Positions 43,402-50,735 of a DNA stretch of 64,000 nucleotides are shown in pieces. The notes beneath the pieces are model-generated. The model worked only from the letters and a program-made list of their open reading frames with translations. It made no database searches and had not been told where the DNA came from. The stretch comes from Cerasicoccus frondis (lineage in GTDB: Bacteria; Verrucomicrobiota; Verrucomicrobiia; Opitutales; Cerasicoccaceae): NCBI GenBank assembly GCA_031296915.1, contig JAVDPC010000017.1:83753-147752 (forward strand). The letters are read 5' to 3'. Numbering within the stretch: position 1 is the stretch's first letter; each line of letters begins with the position of its first letter. The translations under genes and the position numbers were made by a program.

Positions 43402-43447
43402 ACGAGATAGGTGACGATTAACATCGCACCTACTCTTAGCGTTATAT
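43392..43447 (+). other. attC site 5 (56 bp)
   Basis: Cores ACAGAAC (degenerate) and GTTATAT. The stem GATAGGTGACGAT / ATCGCACCTAC is nearly identical to attC 2. Confidence 0.85.
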
Positions 43448-43452
43448 GAAAA

Positions 43453-43830
43453 GTGAGGGATAAATACTTCAGCCGATGTGCCACCTGGCACTGGATGTCA
43501 GAGAAGCAGATCGCAGTGAACGATTCGCGTTCATCGAAAGCTCCGCGGGTGATCACGATGGAACCTTGGCATCAACTTATCTTTCTGGCAGCAGATGGTC
43601 AGCACGAGATTCAGGAATTCATAGATCATATGGCAAACGAGTATGATCCGATTCCCGATGGACTTGCTGAGCAAATCCTTTCGCTGATAGGGGTATTGGA
43701 AGGGGAAGGAATCCTAGAGGTAAGCGATGAAAAAGTTCAACTGCCTCCATTTTGGCATGAAGAATATTTCGCTGAATCTCCTGAGACCAGAAAGCAACAA
43801 ATGATTGAGGCTGGCATTCTAGAAAACTAA
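43453..43830 (+). CDS. Cassette 5: PqqD-like (winged-helix) small protein
   Basis: 125 aa if started at GTG 43453; ATG at 43495 or ATG 43558 (90 aa, MEPWHQLIFLAADGQHEI) are alternatives. The stretch LIFLAADGQHEIQEFIDHMANEYDPIPDGLAEQILSLIGVLEGEGIL resembles the PqqD fold, which in other systems chaperones peptide substrates for radical SAM enzymes. No peptide or radical SAM gene is nearby, so the function is open. Confidence 0.45.
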   Translation: MRDKYFSRCATWHWMSEKQIAVNDSRSSKAPRVITMEPWHQLIFLAADGQHEIQEFIDHMANEYDPIPDGLAEQILSLIGVLEGEGILEVSDEKVQLPPFWHEEYFAESPETRKQQMIEAGILEN

Positions 43831-43910
43831 ATATAACAAATCTAGATAGCTGACCCTTCATTCCGCACCTTGCGGCACCCCATGACGGTCAGCTACTCTT
43901 AGCGTTAGCA
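43831..43910 (+). other. attC site 6 (80 bp)
   Basis: Cores ATATAAC and GTTAGCA. Stem as in attC 4, but the inner hairpin differs (GCACCTTGCGGCACC), so arms have changed together in places. Confidence 0.85.
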
Positions 43911-43915
43911 AAGGA

Positions 43916-44266
43916 ATGGACGAATCCCCAGACGTGAATCACAAGCACTGTTGGACATGCCTGTTCGTCATGAGTATTTTTGGCGGTGTTGTGGGTTGGA
44001 CAGTTCAAGGCACTCTCCAAAGTTTTGTTTTCTGGGCACTTCCTCTTTACTGCCTTGGTGCTGCAGGATTTACACTCAATGGAGACCGCATTGTCGAATC
44101 TATCGTAATAGTTGTATTGCTCGGGCTTTTGGCTCTCTTTTTCTGTTTATACACATCAATCTTTAGTAACAGTTTAATCTTGGGTGTATACTCTACAATA
44201 TGCGTAACTAAACTTGGCTTTGCTCTCTGCCGTACGGGAGCCTTCGGCAACCAACCATTTAGCTAA
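43916..44266 (+). CDS. Cassette 6: polytopic small membrane protein
   Basis: 116 aa starting MDESPDVNHKHCWTCLFVMS. About four membrane helices: CLFVMSIFGGVVGWTV, FVFWALPLYCLGAAGF, IVIVVLLGLLALFFCLY and SLILGVYSTICVTKLGFAL. The N-terminal HKHCWTC could bind a metal. No recognised family. The stop is in the first core of attC 7. Confidence 0.55.
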   Translation: MDESPDVNHKHCWTCLFVMSIFGGVVGWTVQGTLQSFVFWALPLYCLGAAGFTLNGDRIVESIVIVVLLGLLALFFCLYTSIFSNSLILGVYSTICVTKLGFALCRTGAFGNQPFS

Positions 44267-44327
44267 CAAATCGGGATATGTGACGAAAATTGCTGCGCAT
44301 TTTTCGCACATACCCTCCACGATGGGT
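44261..44327 (+). other. attC site 7 (67 bp, degenerate 3' core)
   Basis: First core AGCTAAC; the second is GATGGGT, one mismatch from GTTRRRY. The stem is the same family as attC 3 and 9. Confidence 0.7.
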
Positions 44328-44332
44328 TGAAA

Positions 44333-44569
44333 ATGAGAAAATTGAAAAGCGCAATTATCACGGTTCTGATTGCCGCAGCGATTTTCATTTCTTCACCTTT
44401 TATCGGAATGACTGTTGCAGCACTTCTAGACCAGTCTCCAGGACCCAAAGATGGAAGCATGCTCGGCGGAAGTATATACGGAATGGTGGTCGGCTTTTTG
44501 ATTGCTGTGCCGTTTAGCGTGGTTCGTCTCATCTACATATTCACGAAAGAAGAAAAGGATAGCGTATGA
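44333..44569 (+). CDS. Cassette 7: two-helix membrane protein
   Basis: 78 aa from ATG 44333 (MRKLKSAIITVLIAAAIFIS). Helices span about AIITVLIAAAIFISSPFIGM and GSIYGMVVGFLIAVPFSVV. No recognised family. An upstream TTG would start inside attC 7. Confidence 0.5.
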   Translation: MRKLKSAIITVLIAAAIFISSPFIGMTVAALLDQSPGPKDGSMLGGSIYGMVVGFLIAVPFSVVRLIYIFTKEEKDSV

Positions 44570-44611
44570 GCGATACCTCATGTAAAAGCCGATATAAATT
44601 TAACGGGAAAA

Positions 44612-44683
44612 CCCCATCCAGACGGTCGTCTCAATTCCTTTCGCGCTCCGCGCTTCACTTCTTGAGACTCCTCCACATTATAC
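44612..44683 (+). other. attC site 8 (72 bp, degenerate)
   Basis: Degenerate cores CCCCATC and ATTATAC, but the middle keeps the arms GTCTCAA / TTGAGAC around a GCGCTCCGCGC-type loop. Position between ORFs supports it. Confidence 0.6.
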
Positions 44684-44689
44684 CACCAG

Positions 44690-45193
44690 ATGAAAGAAGT
44701 CCGTTACGTTACAGGTCAGGAATTCACCTCTTACTTCAAAGTGAAGTTCAAGACTCCTAAGTTTGATGGCACCTTCACGGAAGATGACTTCGACAAAGAA
44801 TATTGGAACGTAGTTGAAAAGATAGAATGTCTACTGAGTGTCGCAGGGTTTCCATATTCTTCTGAGCATATGGAAGACAGCGCATATGGCTTAAGTGAAA
44901 TCCATAATTATTCCCGATGGATTGAAGTTCAAATCCACTCTTTGACCGTATTGCGAATTAAAGATCTATTCTCGAAACTGCAGGAGATCCTTGCTGAGGC
45001 ACCATCAAAATATATGATATGGGTTAACTTTGACTACAATGACGATGAAGATGATGAAGACGCTTACTATCCAGCTTTTCAGGCTCTATTGACTGAGTCT
45101 GAAATGCTAGTTCACCAGTGTGACCAAGAGGATTTTCTCTTGTTCATGCAGCGAAACCAAACCCAGATGGGTATAACCAGTCAGGATATGTGA
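44690..45193 (+). CDS. Cassette 8: acidic hypothetical protein
   Basis: 167 aa beginning MKEVRYVTGQEFTSYFKVKF. Acidic, with the run NDDEDDEDAYYPAF near residue 120. No recognised domain. The last dozen residues are encoded by attC 9, where the stop lies. Confidence 0.5.
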   Translation: MKEVRYVTGQEFTSYFKVKFKTPKFDGTFTEDDFDKEYWNVVEKIECLLSVAGFPYSSEHMEDSAYGLSEIHNYSRWIEVQIHSLTVLRIKDLFSKLQEILAEAPSKYMIWVNFDYNDDEDDEDAYYPAFQALLTESEMLVHQCDQEDFLLFMQRNQTQMGITSQDM

Positions 45194-45237
45194 CGAAAAA
45201 TGCGGGCGCATTTTCGCCCATACCCTCCACGTTCGCA
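45171..45237 (+). other. attC site 9 (67 bp)
   Basis: Cores GTATAAC and GTTCGCA. Stem GGATATGTGACG / CGCCCATACC; family of attC 3, 7 and 19. Confidence 0.85.
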
Positions 45238-45258
45238 AAAAAGAGATAAAGCCAATCG

Positions 45259-45522
45259 ATGTTCAAAAAGGTCCAGAGCTTTCCAGATCCCGAGATTCCC
45301 GATTTAAACGAGCAAGGACTCATGAATCCTCCTTGGATCAAATTTCCGAACATACCACGAGGCTCTATCGGGTGGCGGATGGGAGTTGGTGAAGAGTATC
45401 TACAGAAGTTTCAAACATGGTATCTGTCCCAGCCAAGATCAAACCAAGTGAAGATGATGAAGGAAATAAAGGAGCCATTGCTTTGGGTGGGATTCTACAA
45501 GCGATTAAAGAAGAACAACTAA
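45259..45522 (+). CDS. Cassette 9: small conserved-looking hypothetical protein
   Basis: 87 aa. The core MNPPWIKFPNIPRGSIGWRMGVGEEYLQKF has a Trp/Pro/Gly-rich pattern that I recall from other short hypothetical proteins of cassette arrays, but no function is known. No membrane segment. It starts 21 bp after attC 9. Confidence 0.55.
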   Translation: MFKKVQSFPDPEIPDLNEQGLMNPPWIKFPNIPRGSIGWRMGVGEEYLQKFQTWYLSQPRSNQVKMMKEIKEPLLWVGFYKRLKKNN

Positions 45523-45523
45523 G

Positions 45524-45591
45524 TGCGAACCAGACGGTGGTCACAACTCCGGGGGCTGCGCCCCCCCCCGCGTGACACCTCGACGTTCGGC
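45524..45591 (+). other. attC site 10 (68 bp)
   Basis: Cores TGCGAAC and GTTCGGC. The stem GGTGGTCAC / GTGACACC encloses a GGGGGC...GCCCCC hairpin with a run of C. Confidence 0.8.
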
Positions 45592-45600
45592 AGAAAACCA

Positions 45601-46164
45601 ATGCGAATAGAACTCATACATAGCACATTGCGTCCTTGGACAAGAGATGATGCAGAATCTCTGGCCAAGTATGCCAACGAAAGAGACATTTGGTTACATC
45701 TTCGAGATTTTTTCCCTCATCCATATACTTTGCAAGATGCACGCGATTACCTTGAACGTGTTTCTGACGTTTCGCCCGCTGTTTCATTAGCCATCGAAGT
45801 CGAGGGTGAAGCTTGCGGAGGTATTTCGGCATCAGTCCAGAGTGACGTTCATCGCTTTACTGCTGAGATCGGCTATTGGCTAGGCAAACCATTTTGGAGG
45901 CAAAGAATCACTACAGAAGCTGTTGGAGCCTTCACTGAATATTTGTTTTCTACATTTCAGTTGCATAGAGTTTTCGCCGTCCCATATGCGAATAATCCTG
46001 CTTCAGAACGAACCCTTGAGAAGAATGGATTTATCCGAGAAGGGCGCATGAAGCAGAGCGTTGTAAAGGATGGAGATATTCTTGATCAGCTTATATACGC
46101 TATCACCTCACAACAAGCCGAACAAGGCAGTGGTGACAACGGCTTATGCCGCGCCATGCTTTGA
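45601..46164 (+). CDS. Cassette 10: GNAT N-acetyltransferase (RimJ/RimL type)
   Basis: 187 aa from ATG 45601, 9 bp after attC 10. RLIHSTLRPWTRDDAESL-like ELIHSTLRPWTRDDAE at the start, GYWLGKPFWRQRITTEAVGAF as the acetyl-CoA-binding strand region, and NNPASERTLEKNGFIREGRMK as motif B. Enzymes of this branch acetylate N-termini of proteins or small molecules. The C-terminus runs into attC 11. Confidence 0.85.
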   Translation: MRIELIHSTLRPWTRDDAESLAKYANERDIWLHLRDFFPHPYTLQDARDYLERVSDVSPAVSLAIEVEGEACGGISASVQSDVHRFTAEIGYWLGKPFWRQRITTEAVGAFTEYLFSTFQLHRVFAVPYANNPASERTLEKNGFIREGRMKQSVVKDGDILDQLIYAITSQQAEQGSGDNGLCRAML

Positions 46165-46172
46165 CGTTAGAG
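46117..46172 (+). other. attC site 11 (56 bp)
   Basis: Cores GCCGAAC and GTTAGAG. The stem GGCAGTGG / CCATGCTT is short; the site contains the stop of cassette 10. Confidence 0.75.
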
Positions 46173-46191
46173 CAGAATTTAAAATTGTGCA

Positions 46192-46722
46192 ATGAGAGCC
46201 AAGTTAGCAATTATCGGTAGACAGGAAGGCGCTATGAACCTCGAAGGTAACGATGCCATGGCAGGCGATGCTATAGAAAAGTATCTGGCTCTGTTTAGAG
46301 ACGCGATGAACCACAATGGAGGTGGGGATAAGTATTCAGATACGAACGTTGGATATTCATGGTGCTGTGCATTCGTGTATTATTGTTGTCTAGAGTCAGG
46401 TTTTCGGATTCCAGCTAAACCAGTGACTGATTTTCGATGGACCTTGGCTGCCGTTCCTGCTTGGCACAACTGGGCGAGTCAGAGAGAAAATGATTTTTAT
46501 TTTGATCGAGAGGTGATTCCAAGCGGTCCACTACCGGGAGACATTGTTATATTTGATCGGATTATGTCAGAATCTGAATTTGACCACATTGGCATTGTAC
46601 TTGAAGCATCTGAAAGAACTTTGACCACAGCAGAAGGTGGATATCATAATCGTTCTGGAATATTTGAAAGGAATATGGATGAAACGATTCGGGGCTTCAT
46701 TCGACTACCTGAACCCAAATAA
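46192..46722 (+). CDS. Cassette 11: CHAP/NlpC-P60-like cysteine peptidase or amidase
   Basis: 176 aa. The segment GYSWCCAFVYYCCLESGF places a catalytic Cys before a helix, and SEFDHIGIVLEASERTL supplies the His, with LPGDIVIFDR before it; this is the CHAP/NlpC-P60 arrangement. TTAEGGYHNRSGIF follows as in CHAP amidases. It has no signal peptide, so it may act in the cytoplasm or on imported substrate. Activity on peptidoglycan or peptides is inferred. Confidence 0.7.
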   Translation: MRAKLAIIGRQEGAMNLEGNDAMAGDAIEKYLALFRDAMNHNGGGDKYSDTNVGYSWCCAFVYYCCLESGFRIPAKPVTDFRWTLAAVPAWHNWASQRENDFYFDREVIPSGPLPGDIVIFDRIMSESEFDHIGIVLEASERTLTTAEGGYHNRSGIFERNMDETIRGFIRLPEPK

Positions 46723-46760
46723 CTCTAACAAGCCGCCGCGTGAGTGCTCAGCGATTGGAT
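46723..46760 (+). other. attC-like site 12 (38 bp, short)
   Basis: Cores CTCTAAC and ATTGGAT (one mismatch). The arm is only about 20 bp, so this may be a deleted attC. It still separates two cassette ORFs. Confidence 0.5.
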
Positions 46761-46774
46761 AAAATACAGATTCA

Positions 46775-47377
46775 ATGAACACATCCCAAAGAAACCAAGC
46801 AGGCCGCCTGATCATCATTAATGGCCCCACTCGAGCCGGAAAAAGCAGCTTGGCCGCCGAATTGCAGCGAACCCTACCCCAAACATTCCTCATCCTTTCC
46901 ATGGACAGCTTCTACTGTCGCATCATGGTGCCCGCACTTGCCGACATTAAACGAGAGGTTTGGCCCAAACTGAACTGGGCATCTGCTCTCTATGCCACGT
47001 CCCGTGCACTGGTTCTTGAAGGGCACGATCTCATACTGGACACCCTTACGGTAGAACCCCTGAGCAAGAATCATATACTAGACCATTTCGAAGGTTTAGA
47101 TTCCTATTTCATCGGCTTATTTTGCCCCTTGGAGGCCTTACTCACAAGAATGCGAGAGGGAGAAGAAAACAGTCCGAAAGCGATCAACGGAGTGAAGGAG
47201 CAATTCTCCTCCGTTCATCAAAACGCGGGAGGATGCTACGACCTTGAACTCGACACCTCCAAACTCACCACCAAAGATTGTGCCCAGAAAATTCTGGAGC
47301 TACTCTCTTCCACAGCACAAGAAAAAGCTCTTGATACATTAAGAGAAAAGAATCGAACCAGCGCTTCCAACCAATGA
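46775..47377 (+). CDS. Cassette 12: chloramphenicol-phosphotransferase-like P-loop kinase
   Basis: 200 aa. Walker A GPTRAGKSSL follows LIIING at residue 15. FLILSMDSFYC, LNWASALYATSRALVLEGHDLILDTLTVEPL and YFIGLFCPLEALLTRMREGE follow the layout of the chloramphenicol 3-O-phosphotransferase family (P-loop, substrate Asp, lid region). The natural substrate is unknown; resistance is not shown by sequence. A second, divergent homologue lies at 47979-48599. The stop is in attC 13. Confidence 0.78.
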   Translation: MNTSQRNQAGRLIIINGPTRAGKSSLAAELQRTLPQTFLILSMDSFYCRIMVPALADIKREVWPKLNWASALYATSRALVLEGHDLILDTLTVEPLSKNHILDHFEGLDSYFIGLFCPLEALLTRMREGEENSPKAINGVKEQFSSVHQNAGGCYDLELDTSKLTTKDCAQKILELLSSTAQEKALDTLREKNRTSASNQ

Positions 47378-47454
47378 CCTTCATGCCCACGCTTCGCATG
47401 GTCATGATCCCTGCGTGCGCAGGGGCCGGTCATAGCTGAAGCGGGACGTTCGGC
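47352..47454 (+). other. attC site 13 (103 bp)
   Basis: Cores ATCGAAC and GTTCGGC. The longest site of the array, with an extra hairpin (TGCGTGCGCA) in the loop. Confidence 0.8.
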
Positions 47455-47463
47455 AAAAATAAA

Positions 47464-47946
47464 ATGGACACAAACCAACTAGATCTAAGAACTGTTCGCG
47501 AAGAAGACCGTAGCTTTTGCTACGAAGTTAAGAAAGCGGCACTTCGATCATACGTTGAGCCGATTTGGGGATGGGTCGAGCAGGAACAAATAGAATTCCA
47601 TCGAAAGGACTGGAACGCACAAAAGCCAGAGATCATCACATTTGAAGATCGTGACATCGGAACCATCGAAATAGTTAGAAACGAAGAAGATTTACACCTT
47701 GGAGAATTCTATCTCTTTCCTGAATTCCAGAAGCAAGGAATTGGATCGCACTTCATGGATCGATTGATTCAGGAGGCTGACACGAAGGGACTACCAACGA
47801 AACTTGAAGTAATTAAGATTAACCCAGTGAAGAGCTTGTATCTGAGATATGGATTCAAGGATACTGGAGAAACCAAGACTCACTTCCTTATGGAACGAGA
47901 GCCGAACCAATCGGTGCAGACAACTCGCGCAAGCGCTCGCGTCTGA
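47464..47946 (+). CDS. Cassette 13: GNAT N-acetyltransferase
   Basis: 160 aa. LRTVREEDRSFCYEVKKAAL start, LHLGEFYLFPEFQKQGIGSHFMDRLI with the acetyl-CoA loop QKQGIGS, and NPVKSLYLRYGFKDTGETKTHFLME as motif B. Substrate unknown. The tail (SVQTTRASARV) is encoded by attC 14. Confidence 0.9.
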   Translation: MDTNQLDLRTVREEDRSFCYEVKKAALRSYVEPIWGWVEQEQIEFHRKDWNAQKPEIITFEDRDIGTIEIVRNEEDLHLGEFYLFPEFQKQGIGSHFMDRLIQEADTKGLPTKLEVIKINPVKSLYLRYGFKDTGETKTHFLMEREPNQSVQTTRASARV

Positions 47947-47962
47947 CCTCTTAGCGTTCGAT
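47901..47962 (+). other. attC site 14 (62 bp)
   Basis: Cores GCCGAAC and GTTCGAT. The arms GGTGCAGAC / GTCTGACC flank a CGCGCAAGCG loop. Confidence 0.85.
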
Positions 47963-47978
47963 AAATTAGTTAAGCAAT

Positions 47979-48599
47979 ATGGAATCTAGTAGTAAAAAAC
48001 CTTTAGCTATAATTCTCAATGGCCCCTCTAGGACGGGCAAAAGTAGTTTGGCGGAAGAACTTCAATTGAGACTAAACTTCCCTGCATTGATATTATCGAT
48101 GGATGTCTTTTATTGCCATACGATGGCGCCAGCGCTAGTGGGAATACCGAAATCTGAATGGCCTCATTTCAATTGGGCTTCAGCATTGTATGCTAGTTCC
48201 AGCTCTCTTGTTCGAGAAGGTCATAGTATCATTCTGGACACGCTGACTGTGGAGCCTTTAGTCGAGAATAACCTGCTAAAGCATTTCGAAAATATACGGA
48301 CATATTATATTGGGCTTAAATGCCCGTTGGAAATGATGAAAGCAAGAATTCGAATCGAACAAAAGGATGACGAGGGTGCTTTATCCAATTTGGAAACGCA
48401 GTTTGATTCCGTGCATAAAAACGCTGGAAATTTCTATGATTTAGAACTGGATACCTCTGTGTTGTCTACCCAGGAGTGTAGCGACAGAGTTTTAGAAATG
48501 TTGGATTCTGGGATTGAACCCACTGCTTTATCGCAGTTGCGGCAACAAAACCAAGAAAATCGAACAAGCCGGGATAAATGGCAAAAAATGGAGTCATAA
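47979..48599 (+). CDS. Cassette 14: second chloramphenicol-phosphotransferase-like P-loop kinase
   Basis: 206 aa, homologous over its full length to cassette 12 (Walker A GPSRTGKSSL, ILSMDVFYC, FNWASALYASSSSLVREGHSIILDTLTVEPL, YYIGLKCPLEMM). Shared blocks are strong while linkers differ, so these are old paralogues or independent captures, not a recent duplication. The C-terminal 15 residues are charged and unlike cassette 12. Confidence 0.78.
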   Translation: MESSSKKPLAIILNGPSRTGKSSLAEELQLRLNFPALILSMDVFYCHTMAPALVGIPKSEWPHFNWASALYASSSSLVREGHSIILDTLTVEPLVENNLLKHFENIRTYYIGLKCPLEMMKARIRIEQKDDEGALSNLETQFDSVHKNAGNFYDLELDTSVLSTQECSDRVLEMLDSGIEPTALSQLRQQNQENRTSRDKWQKMES

Positions 48600-48623
48600 C
48601 CGAAACCCTGAAGGCAGTAATAG

Positions 48624-48697
48624 ACCGAACCAAGCGATACAGCCAACGGGTGTCAACGCTCCGTGCTGACACTCGCGGCTGATCTTTGACGTTCGGT
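48624..48697 (+). other. attC site 15 (74 bp)
   Basis: Cores ACCGAAC and GTTCGGT, exact complements except one position. Inner hairpin GTGTCAACGCTCC / GTGCTGACAC. Confidence 0.88.
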
Positions 48698-48898
48698 CAA
48701 TATGTCCCTCCTTAGCAATTCTTCGCACCTTTGCGTCTTCGCGTGAGATCATTACGTAGGAGTGGTTCACGCGAAGGCGCGAAGACGCAAAGCCATTCCA
48801 CCACAGAAAAGGTATTCCCATCACACTGAGGAATTGCCATCTGCCTGAAACCCACCTACAAAGATGCCCACTCCACGACCATGCAACCGCAACCAGCA
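48698..48898. repeat. Cassette 15: no ORF; REP-like hairpin copy A
   Basis: The 200 bp cassette has no credible ORF. Its first 100 bp, with the core GCGTCTTCGCGTGAG... CGCGAAGACGC, forms a strong imperfect hairpin (about 48735-48790). The block 48691-48800 matches 51371-51480 with 8 differences in 110 and no gap, and the match begins at the attC core. The minus-strand ORF here is a translation of the hairpin. Confidence 0.8.
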
Positions 48899-48978
48899 AC
48901 CGAACTAGTCGAGATAGCTGACCATTCATTCCGCGCCTTACGGCGCTCCATGACGGTCAGCTGACCTTGGCGTTCGGA
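48899..48978 (+). other. attC site 16 (80 bp)
   Basis: Cores ACCGAAC and GTTCGGA. Stem GATAGCTGACC / GGTCAGCTGA; family of attC 4, 6 and 17. Confidence 0.88.
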
Positions 48979-48984
48979 GGAAAT

Positions 48985-49782
48985 ATGAATATGCTACACA
49001 ATCTAACAGAATCGAGAGATTTTATATCCGGGCTTCGTGATATTATTAACACTTGGGCCAACACACTGATTACAAACCAAATACTTCCTGCCGACTGTGA
49101 GAATGTTGGCAATACGAAGCGCATAGAATTTGAGTTCATCGGTGGAGGTGAACATGTCACTCCCGATTTGCCAAGATCATTGACTGTTTTCTCTGGAATA
49201 GTAAATCGGTGGCCTCATTTGAGGATTGGTGCTAGTCAACTTGAAATGTGCCCCTCAAGAAATGTCTGTAATCCAAGAAAAATGCAGGTTCGAGAAGGGA
49301 AATATGTACACTTTTGGTATCGTAATGATTCTGTTAGCCTGTCTGTTTCCCAAAAGCATGATGGGACTTTCGAATTCACTGAACTAGACACCGAGACAAA
49401 TGTAAGAAGCCAGTACTTGAGTTGCAGTTTAGACGATTTCCTAGCGGGAATTGCATTATGGAGTCTTAATTATCTACACCCAGGAGCACGCCACAGAAGT
49501 GGAAATTCTCCAGAATGGGCCGAGTTGATTGCAGTAAGCGATCTGATTTGGAGTTGTGAATATTCAAACCCTGATTCATACACAAAAATGGAGCGTGTAT
49601 TTTGTCATCATGATGGCGCATTACTATTTGAAACTCATACTGAGTATCCAGGGGTGGGCCGTATGATCAGCGGATCGGCTGCCTTCCCTAGCATTGAAAT
49701 GCATACAGATTTCTTGAAGGATAGCCAATGGAGTAATAATCGTTTTGCCGTTAATCCTTCGCCAGTTTCTTGGATGGTATAA
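48985..49782 (+). CDS. Cassette 16: hypothetical protein
   Basis: 265 aa, the largest cassette product, from ATG 48985 with GGAGG close upstream (inside the attC end). Starts MNMLHNLTESRDFISGLRDI. It has Trp- and Cys-rich segments (MCPSRNVCNPRKMQV, VHFWYRNDSVSLSV) but no known domain and no membrane helix. It stops before attC 17. Confidence 0.6.
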   Translation: MNMLHNLTESRDFISGLRDIINTWANTLITNQILPADCENVGNTKRIEFEFIGGGEHVTPDLPRSLTVFSGIVNRWPHLRIGASQLEMCPSRNVCNPRKMQVREGKYVHFWYRNDSVSLSVSQKHDGTFEFTELDTETNVRSQYLSCSLDDFLAGIALWSLNYLHPGARHRSGNSPEWAELIAVSDLIWSCEYSNPDSYTKMERVFCHHDGALLFETHTEYPGVGRMISGSAAFPSIEMHTDFLKDSQWSNNRFAVNPSPVSWMV

Positions 49783-49787
49783 CAGCA

Positions 49788-49867
49788 TGCGAACCAGTCG
49801 AGATGGCTGCCCCTTCAATCCGCGCCTTTCGGCGCTCCATAACGGGCATCTACTTTTAGCTTTTGGA
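49788..49867 (+). other. attC site 17 (80 bp)
   Basis: Cores TGCGAAC and TTTTGGA (degenerate). Stem GATGGCTGCCC / GGGCATCTAC with the GCGCCTTTCGGCGC hairpin. Confidence 0.78.
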
Positions 49868-49873
49868 TAATAA

Positions 49874-50293
49874 ATGAGACATCCCACTAGAGCGGCAATT
49901 AATCGACTCAATAAGGAACTCGGTCTAATTGAAGAACCATGGATGCAAGATTGGGAGCTCGAATGTGCAGACCCAAATCGAGTTGATGAATTCTTAAGCT
50001 TCTACGAAAAGAAAACTGAAAGCGACGACGAGCGGTTTACACTAATGGCTTTAATCCTAGGTTCCTTTGAAGATTATCACGGTTTGAAAGAATCAGATGA
50101 ATCGACATGGGGACGAATAAGGGAAATCCTAGAAAGAGAAAATGAGCTCCATCGGACACACATCGACTATTATCAATGCTCAGATGAGGAAGAAGACGAT
50201 TGCATATCCCCAATTACTAGACTGATGCGCCAGATCGAACTAAAACCTGAACCAGACGAGGGGGGCAACAGCATTCGCCGTGCCACCTCTTGA
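49874..50293 (+). CDS. Cassette 17: acidic hypothetical protein
   Basis: 139 aa, MRHPTRAAINRLNKELGL start; helical and acidic with CSDEEEDDC near residue 107. No recognised domain. The last 15 residues are encoded by attC 18. Confidence 0.5.
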   Translation: MRHPTRAAINRLNKELGLIEEPWMQDWELECADPNRVDEFLSFYEKKTESDDERFTLMALILGSFEDYHGLKESDESTWGRIREILERENELHRTHIDYYQCSDEEEDDCISPITRLMRQIELKPEPDEGGNSIRRATS

Positions 50294-50301
50294 CGTTTTC
50301 T
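50246..50301 (+). other. attC site 18 (56 bp)
   Basis: Cores CCTGAAC and GTTTTCT (degenerate). Arms GAGGGGGGCA / TGCCACCTC. Confidence 0.72.
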
Positions 50302-50307
50302 TAGAAT

Positions 50308-50688
50308 ATGACCGATCTCTTCAGGACATATTTATTTAAGCAAAAGATGCTTTTCAACGAGTTGAAACGACGCGGCATTGATCCATGGGACTGCAATGAA
50401 GATGATGTGATAGGATGGGAATGTCGTAGTCATGGGGAACACATATGCTGTACAAACAGCGACGGTGAGCAGATTGAACTGCCACTGTTGTCAATTACAG
50501 GAATCGGCATTGATGCAGGGCATTTCAAAACATGGATGGAGTCCGTCAATGAATCCGTTCTGGATTATGCTGTTATTCATCAAACCTTAGTTTCTCTCGA
50601 AAAGTCAGAGATGTTAACCCAAGTCCAGTCGAATCCACCCACGATCCTGTGGTCACTGAACGAAAAGACAACCGGTCAGGATACATGA
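50308..50688 (+). CDS. Cassette 18: hypothetical protein
   Basis: 126 aa, MTDLFRTYLFKQKMLFNELK. It contains two Cys pairs (WECRSHGEHICC), suggesting possible metal binding, and LLSITGIGIDAGHFKTW. No known family. The stop is inside attC 19. Confidence 0.5.
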   Translation: MTDLFRTYLFKQKMLFNELKRRGIDPWDCNEDDVIGWECRSHGEHICCTNSDGEQIELPLLSITGIGIDAGHFKTWMESVNESVLDYAVIHQTLVSLEKSEMLTQVQSNPPTILWSLNEKTTGQDT

Positions 50689-50730
50689 CGTAAAAACAGC
50701 ATATTTTCGTATATAATCTTAGCGTTGATG
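50666..50730 (+). other. attC site 19 (65 bp)
   Basis: Cores AGACAAC and GTTGATG. Decayed member of the attC 3 family: GTCAGGATACATGACG...CGTATATAATC. Confidence 0.68.
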
Positions 50731-50735
50731 AATAA

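Noticed and set aside
44566-44760. 64-codon plus-strand ORF
   Set aside because: It spans attC 8 and overlaps the cassette 8 gene in another frame.
48594-48929. 111-codon minus-strand ORF in cassettes 14-15
   Set aside because: It translates the REP-like hairpin and attC sequence, a frequent source of spurious proteins.
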